A DNA stretch of 64,000 nt from Leucobacter sp. PH1c (GTDB lineage: Bacteria; Actinomycetota; Actinomycetes; Actinomycetales; Microbacteriaceae): contig NZ_AYMV01000011.1 of the NCBI RefSeq assembly GCF_000633415.1, forward strand, positions 56,656 to 120,655, read 5' to 3'. The notes below the pieces were generated by a model that saw only the letters and a program-made list of their open reading frames with translations, was not told where the DNA came from and made no database searches. This document shows positions 41,834-51,516 of this stretch, one piece after another. Each line of letters starts with the position of its first letter. Position 1 is the stretch's first letter. The translations under genes and the position numbers were made by a program.

Positions 41834-42874
41834 GTGTCAGACCTCAATCCGATCACCCAGGAAGCCGCCGACGCGGCCGTCGCGGAAGCGCTCGCCGCGT
41901 TTACCGCAGCCGACTCTGTCGCGGCGCTGAAATCCGCTCGCACGGCGCACGCCGGCGACGGTTCGGCGATCGCGCAGTTGAACGCCCGCATGCGCGAGGT
42001 GCCGAAGGACGAGAAGGCGGCGACGGGCAAGCTCATGGGCCAGGCCCGCGGCCGCATCGAGGGCGCCTACAAGGCCCGCGAGGCCGACCTCGTCGCGCAG
42101 GAGGCCGCAGCCCGCCTGATCGCGGAGACCGTCGACGTGACGGCGGCTCCGACGCGTCAGCGCGCCGGATCGCGGCACCCGCTCGCCCAGCTCCAGGAGG
42201 AGGCCGCGGACATCTTCGTCGGCATGGGCTGGGAGATCGCGGAGGGCCCCGAGGTCGAGCACGAGTGGTTCAACTTCGACGCGCTCGGCTTCGATCCGGA
42301 TCATCCGGCGCGCGCCATGCAGGACACCTTCTTCGTCGAGCCCGCCGACCGGCATCTGCTGCTGCGCACGCACACCTCGCCCGTGCAGGTGCGCTCGCTG
42401 CTCGGCCGCGAGCTGCCCGTGTACGTGGTGGCCCCGGGCCGCGTGTACCGCACGGACGAGCTCGATGCGACGCACACCCCCGTGTTCCACCAGATCGAGG
42501 GCATCGCGATCGATCGCGGCCTCACGATGGCGCACCTGCGCGGCACGCTCGAGCACTTCGCCCGCCAGATGTTCGGCGAGGAGGCGAAGATCCGCCTGCG
42601 CCCCAACTTCTTCCCCTTCACCGAGCCGTCCGCCGAGATGGACGTGTGGCAGCCGAACGCAAAGGGCGGCGCGCGCTGGGTCGAGTGGGGCGGCTGCGGC
42701 ATGGTCGACCCCCGCGTGCTCGACGCCGCGGGCATCGACTCGTCCGAGTTCCAGGGCTTCGCCTTCGGCATGGGCATCGAGCGGACCCTGCAGTTCCGCC
42801 ACGACATCAATGACATGAGAGACATGGTGGAGGGCGACGTCCGCTTCAACCGTCAGTTCGGAGGACTGGTCTAA
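41834..42874 (+). CDS. pheS: Phenylalanine-tRNA ligase alpha subunit
   Basis: The 346-residue protein has the N-terminal coiled-coil tRNA-binding arm (residues 1-95) and the class II catalytic core. Motif 2 is around PGRVYRTDELDATHTPVFHQ, and motif 3 is around GFAFGMGIERTLQFRHDIND. It forms the alpha2beta2 enzyme with PheT, whose gene overlaps its stop by 1 nt. The GTG at 41834 starts the conserved sequence SDLNPITQEAADAAV. Confidence 0.97.
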   Translation: MSDLNPITQEAADAAVAEALAAFTAADSVAALKSARTAHAGDGSAIAQLNARMREVPKDEKAATGKLMGQARGRIEGAYKAREADLVAQEAAARLIAETVDVTAAPTRQRAGSRHPLAQLQEEAADIFVGMGWEIAEGPEVEHEWFNFDALGFDPDHPARAMQDTFFVEPADRHLLLRTHTSPVQVRSLLGRELPVYVVAPGRVYRTDELDATHTPVFHQIEGIAIDRGLTMAHLRGTLEHFARQMFGEEAKIRLRPNFFPFTEPSAEMDVWQPNAKGGARWVEWGGCGMVDPRVLDAAGIDSSEFQGFAFGMGIERTLQFRHDINDMRDMVEGDVRFNRQFGGLV

Positions 42875-45477
42875 TGCGCGTTCCACTCAGCTGGCTGGGC
42901 GAATCGGTCGAGCTCCCCGCGGGAGTCACCCCCGAGCAGGTGCACGCCGATCTAGTGCGCGTCGGCTTCGAGGAGGAGGACATCCGCCGCTTCGACGTGA
43001 CGGGTCCCGTCGTGGTGGGCGAGGTCCTGTCGCGCGAGCCCGAGGAGCACTCGAACGGCAAAGTCGTGAACTGGTGCCAGGTGCGCGTGGCCCCCGCGGG
43101 CGAGCGCGCCGCCGACGGCGGCGAGGACGTGCGCGGGATCGTCTGCGGCGCCCACAACTTCGAGGTCGGCGACAAGGTCGTCGTGACGCTGCCCGGCGCG
43201 GTGCTGCCCGGCGGTTTCGCGATCGCCGCACGCAAGACCTACGGTCACGTCTCCGACGGCATGATCGCCTCCTCGCGCGAGCTCTCGCTCGGCGACGACC
43301 ACGACGGGATCATCGTGCTCTCGCGCCTCGGCCTCGATCCGGAGCCCGGTGCGGACGCGAAGGCGCTGCTCGGCCTCGACGAGACCGCGGTCGAGATCAA
43401 CGTGACCCCGGATCGCGGCTACGCGTTCTCGATCCGCGGCGTCGCCCGCGAGGTCTCGCACGCGACGGGCGCGGCGTTCCGCGATCCGGCGACGGCCGTG
43501 ACCCCCGCGAGTGCGTCGGGCTTCCCCGTGACGATCGACGACCGGGCGCCCATTCGCGGCCGCGTCGGCGCGGCGGGCCTCATCGCCCGCGTCGTGCGCG
43601 GCATCGACCAGTCGCGCCCCACTCCCGCGTGGATGGTGGCGCGCCTGCAGCTCGCCGGGATCCGCAGCCTGTCGCTCGAGGTCGATATCTCGAACTACGT
43701 GATGCTCGAGCTCGGCCAGCCGCTCCACGCCTACGACCTCGCGAAGCTCACGGGCGGGATCACGGTCCGCCGTGCGGCTGCGGGCGAGACGCTCGTCACG
43801 CTCGACGGCCAGGAGCGCGCGCTGCACCCCGAGGACCTCGTGATCGCCGACGAGTCGGGCGCGATCGGGCTCGCGGGTGTGATGGGCGGCAACTCGACGA
43901 AGGCTGACGAGACGACGCGCGACGTGCTGATCGAGGCGGCGTCGTTCGATGCGATCTCGATCGCCCGGACCTCCCGCCGGCACAAGCTGCCGAGCGAGGC
44001 GTCGAAGCGCTTCGAGCGCGGCGTCGACCCGCTCGTGGCCCGCGCGGCCGCGCAGCGCATGGTCGATCTGCTCGTCGAGCTCGCGGGCGGCACCGCCGAC
44101 GAGCTGGGCGCCGAGCTCCCCGCCCCGTGGGAGGCGCCGGAGATCGAGCTGCCGCTCGCGCGGATCAACGGCCTGCTCGGCACCGACTACACCGATGCCG
44201 AGGCGCGCGCCGCGATCGAGCTCATCGGCTGCACGGTGGCCGAGGGCGCGGAGGGCGCCGCGGTGCTCCGCGTCCTGCCGCCCAGCTGGCGCTCGGACCT
44301 CACGCGCGCCGCCGACCTGATCGAGGAGGTGGCACGCGTCGTCGGTTACGACCGGATCCCGTCGGTGCTCCCCGTGGCCCCCGCGGGCCGCGGCCTCACG
44401 CGTGCGCAGCGGCTGCGCCGCCGCGCGGCCAATGTGGTCACGGCCGCCGGGCTCGACGAGGTGCAGAGCTACCCGTTCGTGAGCCGCGCGCAGCTCGAGG
44501 CCTTCGGGGCGGGCGCGGAGCCCGCGATCCCCGTGCTCGACGGCGTCGCGCAGGCCGATGCCGCGAGTGGCCCCGTCACCGCGGTGAAGCTCGCGAATCC
44601 GCTCGACGGCGAGTCGCCGTTCATGCGTCGCTCCCTGTTGCCGGGTCTCGTGACCGCGGCGCAGCGCAACGTGTCGCGCGGGCTCACGGATCTCGCGCTC
44701 GTCGAGTTCGGCTCGGTGTTCGAGCCGCGTGCGGAGCTCGGTACGGAGACGGTTCCGCCGCTCGCCGAGCTGCCGGACGCGGAGACGCTCGCAGCGCTCT
44801 ACGGCTCGGTGCCGAACCAGCCGCGTCGCGCCGCCGCGCTCCTCATTGGCGACGCCGTCGCGAAGCAGGCGGGCGAGACCGCGCGGCCCGTGGACTGGGC
44901 CGACGCGCTCGATGCCGCGCGCATCGTCGCCGGCGCGGTCGCGGCGGAGCTCGTGGTGACGCAGGGTGCGCACCGCGCGTTCCACCCGGGGCGCACGGCC
45001 GAGCTCAGCATCCGCGTCGCCTCGGACATCGACGGCGAGGACGGCGGCCTCGAGGTCGTCGGCGTCGCCGGTGAGCTGCTGCCCGAGCTCGTCGCCGAGC
45101 ACCACCTGCCCGGCCGCGTCGCCGCGTTCGAGCTCGACCTCGACCGGATCATCGAGCTCGCCCCGCGCGAGCCGGAGACGCGTCAGCTCTCGACCTACCC
45201 CGCAGCCACCCAGGATCTCACGCTCGTCGTGAACGCCGAGGTGCCCGCGGGCGACGTGCTCGCGGTCGTCATCGCGGGCGCGGGGGAGCTGCTCGAGCAC
45301 GCTCGGATCGTCGACGACTACCGGGGCACCGGCATCGCCGAGGGGCAGAAGGCCCTCACGTTCGCGCTCCGCTTCCGCGCCGAGGATCGCACGCTGAAGG
45401 CGGAGGAGGCGAGCGCGGCGAAGCTCGGCGGCGTCGCCGCGGCGGAGCTCGCGTTCGACGCGAAGCTGCGCGACTAG
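42874..45477 (+). CDS. pheT: Phenylalanine-tRNA ligase beta subunit
   Basis: The 867-residue protein begins MRVPLSWLGESVELPAGVTP and has a tRNA-binding (EMAP-like) domain with VNWCQVRVAP, a B3/B4 editing domain, and a B5 domain. A catalytic-like core with RIPSVLPVAPAGRGLTRAQR follows, and it ends with the ferredoxin-fold anticodon-binding domain (LSTYPAATQDLTLVVNAEVP). The acidic stretch DIDGEDGG is an insertion. It hydrolyses Tyr-tRNAPhe and completes the synthetase. Confidence 0.97.
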   Translation: MRVPLSWLGESVELPAGVTPEQVHADLVRVGFEEEDIRRFDVTGPVVVGEVLSREPEEHSNGKVVNWCQVRVAPAGERAADGGEDVRGIVCGAHNFEVGDKVVVTLPGAVLPGGFAIAARKTYGHVSDGMIASSRELSLGDDHDGIIVLSRLGLDPEPGADAKALLGLDETAVEINVTPDRGYAFSIRGVAREVSHATGAAFRDPATAVTPASASGFPVTIDDRAPIRGRVGAAGLIARVVRGIDQSRPTPAWMVARLQLAGIRSLSLEVDISNYVMLELGQPLHAYDLAKLTGGITVRRAAAGETLVTLDGQERALHPEDLVIADESGAIGLAGVMGGNSTKADETTRDVLIEAASFDAISIARTSRRHKLPSEASKRFERGVDPLVARAAAQRMVDLLVELAGGTADELGAELPAPWEAPEIELPLARINGLLGTDYTDAEARAAIELIGCTVAEGAEGAAVLRVLPPSWRSDLTRAADLIEEVARVVGYDRIPSVLPVAPAGRGLTRAQRLRRRAANVVTAAGLDEVQSYPFVSRAQLEAFGAGAEPAIPVLDGVAQADAASGPVTAVKLANPLDGESPFMRRSLLPGLVTAAQRNVSRGLTDLALVEFGSVFEPRAELGTETVPPLAELPDAETLAALYGSVPNQPRRAAALLIGDAVAKQAGETARPVDWADALDAARIVAGAVAAELVVTQGAHRAFHPGRTAELSIRVASDIDGEDGGLEVVGVAGELLPELVAEHHLPGRVAAFELDLDRIIELAPREPETRQLSTYPAATQDLTLVVNAEVPAGDVLAVVIAGAGELLEHARIVDDYRGTGIAEGQKALTFALRFRAEDRTLKAEEASAAKLGGVAAAELAFDAKLRD

Positions 45478-45602
45478 CTCCGCACCCGATCCGGCAGATC
45501 CCGCCCGCGCGGCACCCCCTTGTGGTGGGCGCCGCGCGGGCGGATACTTGCGGCAGAACCGCCGCAGCCCACGCGTCGCGGTGCGAACGAGGGAGCCGGA
45601 AG

Positions 45603-46520
45603 ATGAACGAGCAACTGGCGCAGCGCATTGTGCCGAACATCTGGTGCAACGGGACCGCCGAGGAGGCGGGCGCGTTCTATGCGGGCGCGCTGCCCGATAC
45701 CGAGTACGCCGTCGAATCGCGATACCCCACGGAGGGCCTGCTCCCGTTCCAGGAGCCGCTCGCGGGGCAGCCGTTGACGGTCGCCGTAACGCTCGGCGGC
45801 ACCCGCCTCGTCCTTGTCAACGCGGGGCCCGAGTTCCGGCCGAATCTCGCCCTCTCGCTCATGCTGAACTTCGACCCCTCCCGGATCTCCGGCGGGGCGC
45901 TCGCCGCGCGCGAGCAGCTCGACGCCGCGTGGGACGCGCTCAGCGCGGACGGCGAGGTGCGCATGCCGATCGGGGAATACCCCTTCAGCCCGCGCTACGG
46001 CTGGGTCGAGGACCGCTACGGCGTGAACTGGCAGCTCATGCTCACGAACCCGGACGGGGATCCGCGCCCGAACGTGGTGCCGTGCCTGATGTTCGGCGGC
46101 CCCGTGCAGAACCGGGCGGGCGAGGCGATCGACTTTTACACGAGCGTGTTCCCCGATGCCGGCCCCGGGCAGCGGGTGCCCTACGGCCAGCCGACGGGCC
46201 CCGCCACGGCGGAGGCGCTCATGTTCGGCGAGTTCCGGGTGGGCGATCAGTGGTTCGCGGCGATGGACTCGGGGGCGGAGCAGGAGGAGACCTTCAGCTG
46301 CGGGGTGTCGCTCGAGGTGCAGTGCGCCGACCAGGCCGAGATCGACCGGCTCTGGGACGCGCTCTCCGCGGTCCCCGAGGCTGAGCAGTGCGGCTGGCTG
46401 GCCGACCGCTTCGGCGTGAGCTGGCAGATTGTGCCGGAGAATATGGGCGAGCTCATGGCGCACCCGGGTGCGTTCGAGCGGATGCTCGAGATGAAGAAGC
46501 TGATCATCGCCGAGCTCTGA
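45603..46520 (+). CDS. Two-domain VOC-superfamily (PhnB/3-demethylubiquinone methyltransferase-like) protein
   Basis: The 305-residue protein consists of two similar VOC/glyoxalase-fold halves. Each starts with PNIWCNGTAEEAGAFYAGAL or PCLMFGGPVQNRAGEAIDFY and ends with DRYGVNWQLML or DRFGVSWQIVPEN. The family is often named PhnB-like or 3-demethylubiquinone-9 3-methyltransferase domain, but most members have no proven activity. The duplicated motif shows internal gene duplication. It follows pheT by 125 nt with its own GAGGGAGCCGGAAG ribosome binding site. Confidence 0.83.
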   Translation: MNEQLAQRIVPNIWCNGTAEEAGAFYAGALPDTEYAVESRYPTEGLLPFQEPLAGQPLTVAVTLGGTRLVLVNAGPEFRPNLALSLMLNFDPSRISGGALAAREQLDAAWDALSADGEVRMPIGEYPFSPRYGWVEDRYGVNWQLMLTNPDGDPRPNVVPCLMFGGPVQNRAGEAIDFYTSVFPDAGPGQRVPYGQPTGPATAEALMFGEFRVGDQWFAAMDSGAEQEETFSCGVSLEVQCADQAEIDRLWDALSAVPEAEQCGWLADRFGVSWQIVPENMGELMAHPGAFERMLEMKKLIIAEL

Positions 46521-46545
46521 CCGGCCGGGCGTGCGGGCTCCCCGC

Positions 46546-46551
46546 TAGACT
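46546..46551 (+). promoter_or_regulatory. -10 hexamer TAGACT for the ABC-like/YhgE operon
   Basis: TAGACT lies 36 nt before the GTG at 46588, and GGAGGGGAGC provides a ribosome binding site. The predicted transcript therefore has a normal short leader. Confidence 0.5.
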
Positions 46552-46587
46552 TCCTGAGTCCAGTGAGAGCGGCGGAGGGGAGCACCC

Positions 46588-47295
46588 GTGCAGGTGAGCG
46601 CAAGCGGAGTGAGCAAGGGGCCCGCCGGTCGCGCGCTGCCCCCGACCGATGTCGAGATGACCTCGGGACGGGCCGTCTTCGTCGAGGCGGAGACCGCGCA
46701 GCGGCCCACCGTCCTCGGGCTGATCGTGAGCGGGCGCATGCGGCCCGACGCGGGCGAGGTGCTCATCGACGGCGAGCCCGGCGCGCGTGCCCTGCGCCGG
46801 CGGGTCGCGCTCGTCGATGCGCCCGACGTGAGCGAGCCGCACGGCGACGTGCGGCTCGAGCACGTGGTCGCCGAGGAGCTGATGTTCGCGGGCGAACCGC
46901 CCCGTCCGCTCGCCGCGCGGCGCGAGCTCCGCGCCCTCGGCTTCGCCGATCATGCGCGCACACCGATGGCCGAGCTCGCCCCCGAGGTGCGGGTGCGGGT
47001 GCTGTGCGAACTCGCGCTGCGCCGCCCGGGCGTCGAGGGCATCGTGCTCGTCTCGCCCGATCGCCACGGGGGCGACCCCATGGGGTGGTGGGGGATCGCG
47101 TGCGAGCTCGCGGAGCGGGGGAACGCGGTGCTCGTGATCGCCGGGCTCGCCGCCCGGGCCGCGATCGACGCGCACCCGGACGGGTGGCGCACGGGGGAGG
47201 TGACCCCGCTGCGCGGCGGTACCGGAGCCGCGACGGGTGCCGCGACGGGTGCCGAGACGGGCGCCGCGAGCGCGGGAACGGAGGACGCACGATGA
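46588..47295 (+). CDS. Degenerate ABC-ATPase-like protein
   Basis: The 235-residue protein keeps the outline of an ABC ATPase: a beta-strand start, a RPDAGEVLIDGEP segment after the place of Walker A, a VALVDAPDVSEPHGDVRLEH segment, and an RVRVLCELALRRPGVEGIVL helix-strand pair at the Walker B position. Walker A is replaced by VEAETAQRPTVLGL, there is no LSGGQ signature, and Walker B ends VLVSPDRHGG instead of LDEP. It should not hydrolyse ATP normally. A Thr/Gly/Ala tail follows. It overlaps the YhgE/Pip gene by 4 nt, so the two likely form a pair. Confidence 0.65.
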   Translation: MQVSASGVSKGPAGRALPPTDVEMTSGRAVFVEAETAQRPTVLGLIVSGRMRPDAGEVLIDGEPGARALRRRVALVDAPDVSEPHGDVRLEHVVAEELMFAGEPPRPLAARRELRALGFADHARTPMAELAPEVRVRVLCELALRRPGVEGIVLVSPDRHGGDPMGWWGIACELAERGNAVLVIAGLAARAAIDAHPDGWRTGEVTPLRGGTGAATGAATGAETGAASAGTEDAR

Positions 47296-49187
47296 AGGTG
47301 CTCCAGATGGTCCGGGCCGAGTTCGCCCGACTGTGGGCGACGCCCATGGCGCGGCTCGCGTTCATCGCCCTCATGTGCGTGCCGCTCCTCTACGGCGGTC
47401 TGTACCTGTGGGCGAACCAGGACCCCTACGCGAAGCTCGACCAGATCCCCGTCGCGCTCGTGGTGGAGGACTCCGGCGTCGCCTCGGGGGACACCGTCCG
47501 CTCGATCGGCGAGGAGGTCGCGGACAACCTTGTCGAGGACGGCAGCTTCGACTGGCACCGGGTCTCTGCGGCGCAGGCGGAGCGGGGCATCGCGGAGGGG
47601 GCGTACGACTTCACGCTCACGATCCCGGGCGACTTCACCGAGTCGCTGCAGTCCTCGCAGACGAAGGATCCACACCAGGCCGAGGTCGTGCTCACGACGA
47701 ACGATGCGAACAGCTACCTCGCGACGACGATCGGCGAGCAGGCCGTGAAGCGCGTGCAGGCTCAGATCGTGCAGTCGGTGGGCCGTGAGGCGTCGCGCGC
47801 GATGCTCGACGGGCTCGCCGACGTGCGCTCCTCCCTCGGCGAGGCGCGCGACGGCGCGGGGAAGCTCGCCGACGGCGCGGGGACGGCGCGCAGCGGCGCG
47901 GAGACCCTCGCCGAGGGGCTCGGCACGGCGCACACGGGCTCCTCCGCGCTCGCCGAGGGGCTGGGCACGCTGCGGGATCGCACGGGTGCGCTCCCGGACC
48001 AGTCGGCGCAGCTCGCCGACGGCGCGGCCCGCGTCTCGCAGGGGAACGCCGCCATCGCCGAGCTCGGGCGCGAGGTGGCCGGTGCGAGCCAGGGCGCGAC
48101 GGATCGGCTGGCGGGCGAGCGCGAGGCCATCCTCGCCGAGCTCGCCCAGGCCGGCGTCGATCCGGCCGTGATCGACGCCGTGAGCGCGCGCCTCGGCGAG
48201 GCCGACGCCGTGCTCCGCGACGCGAACGCGCGCGTGCAGGGCGCGAGCGGCCAGCTCTCGGAGCTCGCGGCGGGATCGCAGCAGCTCGCGGACGGCGCGC
48301 GGGCGCTCGCGGATGCCGCGCCGCAGCTCTCCGCGGGGATCCGCGACGCCGCGAGCGGCGCGGGCACGCTGAACGACGGCATCGGGCAGCTCGCCGATGG
48401 CGCGCCGCAGCTCGAGAGCGGGATCGCGCAGCTCGCCGACGGCAGCGCGCAGCTGCGCGACGCGCTCGGCGCCGGGGTCCAGAAGCTCCCGGAGAGCACG
48501 GCCGAGCTGCGCGCCAAGCAGGCGGCGAACATCGCGGACCCGGTCACCGTCGTGACGGACAAGGTGACCTCGGCGGGCACCTACGGCGCGGGCCTCGCCC
48601 CGTTCTTCGTGAGCCTCGCCGCCTGGATCGGCATCTACGCGCTCTTCCTTATCCTGAAGCCCGTCTCGCGGCGCGCGGTGACGGCGCTCCACGCTCCGCT
48701 GCGCGTGACGCTCGCGGGCTGGCTCACGCCGGCCCTCCTCGGTGCGGCGCAGATGCTCGCCCTGTTCGGGATCGTCGCGGGAACGCTCGGCTTCCAGGTG
48801 GCCCACCCGATCCCCGCGTACGGGATGATGGCGCTCGCGTCGGCGACGTTCGCCGCGATCATCCTCGCGCTCAACGTCTGGTTGGGGAGCGTCGGTCAGT
48901 TCATGGGTCTCGTGCTCATGGTGCTCCAGCTCGTCACGGCGGGCGGCACCTTCCCCTGGCAGACGCTTCCCGAGCCGCTCGCCACGCTGCATCACTTCCT
49001 CCCCATGTCGTTCGCGGTGGACGGGCTGCGGCAGCTGATGTACGGCGGCGATCTCGGCCACGCGGGCCTCGACGCGCTCCGGCTCGGGCTGGTGCTCGTG
49101 ATCGCCGTGCTGGTCGCGGCGCTCGGGGTGTCGCGGACGATGCGATCACGCACGCTCCGGGACCTCCAGCCGAGCCTCATCGGATAG
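47292..49187 (+). CDS. YhgE/Pip-family ABC-2-type membrane protein
   Basis: The 631-residue protein has one N-terminal helix (ARLAFIALMCVPLLYGGLYL), a large extracytoplasmic region of about 390 residues, and five to six C-terminal helices. The outside region is rich in LADGA/LAEGL-type heptads, as in YhgE/Pip and phage-infection proteins. The YDFTLTIPGDFTESLQSSQ segment is diagnostic. Related proteins serve as phage receptors or export partners of WXG100/ESX-type systems. Its upstream partner is a Walker-less ABC-like protein. Confidence 0.85.
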   Translation: MKVLQMVRAEFARLWATPMARLAFIALMCVPLLYGGLYLWANQDPYAKLDQIPVALVVEDSGVASGDTVRSIGEEVADNLVEDGSFDWHRVSAAQAERGIAEGAYDFTLTIPGDFTESLQSSQTKDPHQAEVVLTTNDANSYLATTIGEQAVKRVQAQIVQSVGREASRAMLDGLADVRSSLGEARDGAGKLADGAGTARSGAETLAEGLGTAHTGSSALAEGLGTLRDRTGALPDQSAQLADGAARVSQGNAAIAELGREVAGASQGATDRLAGEREAILAELAQAGVDPAVIDAVSARLGEADAVLRDANARVQGASGQLSELAAGSQQLADGARALADAAPQLSAGIRDAASGAGTLNDGIGQLADGAPQLESGIAQLADGSAQLRDALGAGVQKLPESTAELRAKQAANIADPVTVVTDKVTSAGTYGAGLAPFFVSLAAWIGIYALFLILKPVSRRAVTALHAPLRVTLAGWLTPALLGAAQMLALFGIVAGTLGFQVAHPIPAYGMMALASATFAAIILALNVWLGSVGQFMGLVLMVLQLVTAGGTFPWQTLPEPLATLHHFLPMSFAVDGLRQLMYGGDLGHAGLDALRLGLVLVIAVLVAALGVSRTMRSRTLRDLQPSLIG

Positions 49188-49193
49188 CCCAAC

Positions 49194-49251
49194 GTATACA
49201 TTATTCGGGACTATCCCGGATTTCCTTGAGTCTTCGGCGGTTTGTGTATAC
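49194..49251. promoter_or_regulatory. Candidate GntR operator region (two GTATAC sites)
   Basis: GTATAC is found at 49194-49199 and 49246-49251, 52 bp apart (about five turns). Between them is the inverted repeat CGGGA-CTA-TCCCG (49206-49218), which could also terminate the upstream operon. GTATAC-type half sites are typical of FadR-subfamily GntR regulators. Confidence 0.5.
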
Positions 49252-49277
49252 GCTGGCGGTGATCGAGGGAGACACGG

Positions 49278-49931
49278 ATGCGAGCGAGCGAGCGGGCCTA
49301 CGCGGGCCTTGTCGAGGAGATCCAGAGCGGTGCTCTCGCGCCGGGCGCCGTGATCGGCGAGGTTGAGCAGGCCGCCCGCCTCGGCGTGAGCCGCACCCCT
49401 ATGCGGGAGGCGATCGCCCGCCTCACCGCCGACGGGCTCGTGCAGCAGCAGTCCGCGCGCGTCCTCGTGGTCGCGGGCTTCGACGCCGACCACATCCGCG
49501 CGCTCTTCGAGGTGCGCCGCGCGCTCGAGGAGAGCGCCGCGCGGCTCGCCGCCCTGCGCGGCGACGCGGGGGCGTTCCGCGCGCTCGCCGCGGACTTCCG
49601 CGCCGCGCACCCCGAGTCCGGTGCCGGGGCGGCGGATGCGTACTACGCGCTCATCGCCCGCTTCGACGCCGCGATCGACGACGCGGTGCAGAACGACTAC
49701 CTGGCCCAGGCCCTTCGGCCGATCCGTGCGCACCTCGCGCGTGCCCGGCGCCTCACCCGCGATGACGCGGCGCGACTGCGCGATTCGGTCGCCGAGCACG
49801 CGCTCATCGCCGAGGCGATCGCGGCCCGCGATCCCGAGCTCGCCGCGCACGCTACCCACCTCCACCTCCACCACGCGCTCGCCGCGATCCTCGCCGCCAT
49901 CGGCGGCGCGACGGACGCGGCGCACGACTGA
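49278..49931 (+). CDS. GntR-family (FadR/FCD) regulator of the methylcitrate cluster
   Basis: The 217-residue protein has an N-terminal winged helix ([20 protein letters not shown], then [17 protein letters not shown]) and a C-terminal all-helical FCD ligand domain. FCD metal ligands are probably in [14 protein letters not shown] and the [11 protein letters not shown] stretch near the C-terminus. It most likely regulates the following prpD-prpB-prpC genes in response to a methylcitrate-cycle intermediate. GTATAC repeats lie just upstream. Confidence 0.85.
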   Translation: MRASERAYAGLVEEIQSGALAPGAVIGEVEQAARLGVSRTPMREAIARLTADGLVQQQSARVLVVAGFDADHIRALFEVRRALEESAARLAALRGDAGAFRALAADFRAAHPESGAGAADAYYALIARFDAAIDDAVQNDYLAQALRPIRAHLARARRLTRDDAARLRDSVAEHALIAEAIAARDPELAAHATHLHLHHALAAILAAIGGATDAAHD

Positions 49932-49959
49932 CCCACCCCTCCAACGAAGGAGCACCCCG

Positions 49960-51516
49960 ATGACCGTTCTGCATCACGTCCGCGTCTTCCGCAGCGAGGA
50001 GCCGCTGCCGCGCGAGGAGCAGCTCGCCTGGAAGATCGCGGAGGTCGCCGCCGATCCCGTCTCGGTCGATGCCGAGGCGAGCGACATGATCATCAACCGG
50101 ATCATCGACAACGCCGCGGTCGCGGCGGCCTCGCTCACGCGCGGCCCCGTCGTCGCGGCGCGCGCCCAGGCGCTCAGCCACCCCGTCTCGCGGGGCGGCG
50201 CTGGGGCGACCGTGTTCGGCCTCGCCGGCGGGCCCGCCGCGGACGGAGTGACCGGGGCCGCGCACCTCGCGAGTCCGGAGTGGGCGGCGTGGGCGAACGG
50301 CGTCGCCGTGCGCGAACTCGATTACCACGACACGTTCCTCGCTGCCGAGTACTCGCACCCGGGCGACAACATCCCGCCGATCCTCGCGGTCGCGCAGCAC
50401 GTCGGCGCCGACGGCCGCGCCCTCCTCCGCGGGATCGCGACGGGCTACGAGATCCAGATGGACCTCGTGCGCGCGATCTGCCTGCACCGGCACAAGATCG
50501 ACCACGTCGCGCACCTCGGCCCGTCCGCGGCGGCCGGCATCGGCACGCTGCTCGGGCTCGAGACGCCCGTGATCGCGCAGGCGGTCGCGCAGGCGCTCCA
50601 CACCACCACCGCGACGCGGCAGAGCCGCAAGGGCGAGATCTCCACGTGGAAGGCGCACGCCCCAGCCTTCGCGGGGAAGATGGCGGTCGAAGCGGTCGAC
50701 CGTGCGATGCGCGGGCAGACCTCTCCCGCCCCGATCTATGAGGGCGAGGACGGCGTGATCGCCTGGCTGCTCGACGGGCCGGATGCCGCCTACGAGGTCC
50801 CGCTGCCGGCGCCGGGCGAGGCGAAGCGGGCGATCCTCGACAGCTACACGAAGGAACACTCCGCGGAGTATCAGGCGCAGGCCTGGATCGACCTCGCGCG
50901 GCGGCTGCACCGCGAGCGCCCCGAGCTCACGGACCCCGCGAACGTGGCATCGATCGTCCTGCACACGAGCCACCACACGCACGCGGTCATCGGCTCCGGG
51001 GCGAACGACCCGCAGAAGTACGATCCTGCGGCCTCACGGGAGACCCTCGACCACTCGATCCCGTACATCTTCGCGGTCGCGCTGCAGGACGGCGGCTGGC
51101 ACCACGTCGACTCCTACACGCCGGAGCGCGCGGGCCGGGCGGACACCGTTGCGCTCTGGCACGCGATCACCACCGCCGAGGATCCCGAGTGGACGCGCAG
51201 GTACCACTCCGAGGACCCGGCGGAGAAGGCATTCGGCGGGCGAGCCGAGATCGAACTGCGCTCGGGGGAGCGGGTCGTCGCGGAGATCGCGGTAGCCGAT
51301 GCGCACCCGCTCGGCGCGCGCCCCTTCGCCCGGGCCGACTACGTCGCGAAGTTCCGGCTCCTCGCCGAGCCCGTCCTCGCGCCGGCCGAGATCGAGCGCT
51401 TCCTCGCGCTCGTGCAGCGGCTGCCCGAGCTCACCGCCGCGGAGGTGCGCGAGCTCACCATCGTCGCCGCACCGGGGGTCATCGACCTCGCGGCCGCACC
51501 GAAGGGACTCTTCTAA
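49960..51516 (+). CDS. prpD: 2-methylcitrate dehydratase (MmgE/PrpD family)
   Basis: The 518-residue protein has the PrpD core. Segments include [54 protein letters not shown] and [15 protein letters not shown], followed by a late [16 protein letters not shown]. It dehydrates 2-methylcitrate in propionate breakdown. The start follows a CGAAGGAGC ribosome binding site and comes 29 nt after the regulator. The prpB start overlaps its stop by 1 nt. Confidence 0.94.
   Translation: MTVLHHVRVFRSEEPLPREEQLAWKIAEVAADPVSVDAEASDMIINRIIDNAAVAAASLTRGPVVAARAQALSHPVSRGGAGATVFGLAGGPAADGVTGAAHLASPEWAAWANGVAVRELDYHDTFLAAEYSHPGDNIPPILAVAQHVGADGRALLRGIATGYEIQMDLVRAICLHRHKIDHVAHLGPSAAAGIGTLLGLETPVIAQAVAQALHTTTATRQSRKGEISTWKAHAPAFAGKMAVEAVDRAMRGQTSPAPIYEGEDGVIAWLLDGPDAAYEVPLPAPGEAKRAILDSYTKEHSAEYQAQAWIDLARRLHRERPELTDPANVASIVLHTSHHTHAVIGSGANDPQKYDPAASRETLDHSIPYIFAVALQDGGWHHVDSYTPERAGRADTVALWHAITTAEDPEWTRRYHSEDPAEKAFGGRAEIELRSGERVVAEIAVADAHPLGARPFARADYVAKFRLLAEPVLAPAEIERFLALVQRLPELTAAEVRELTIVAAPGVIDLAAAPKGLF

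Noticed and set aside
46588..47295. Ordinary ABC transporter ATPase
   Set aside because: Walker A, signature and Walker B residues are missing, so only a degenerate ABC-like fold can be claimed.
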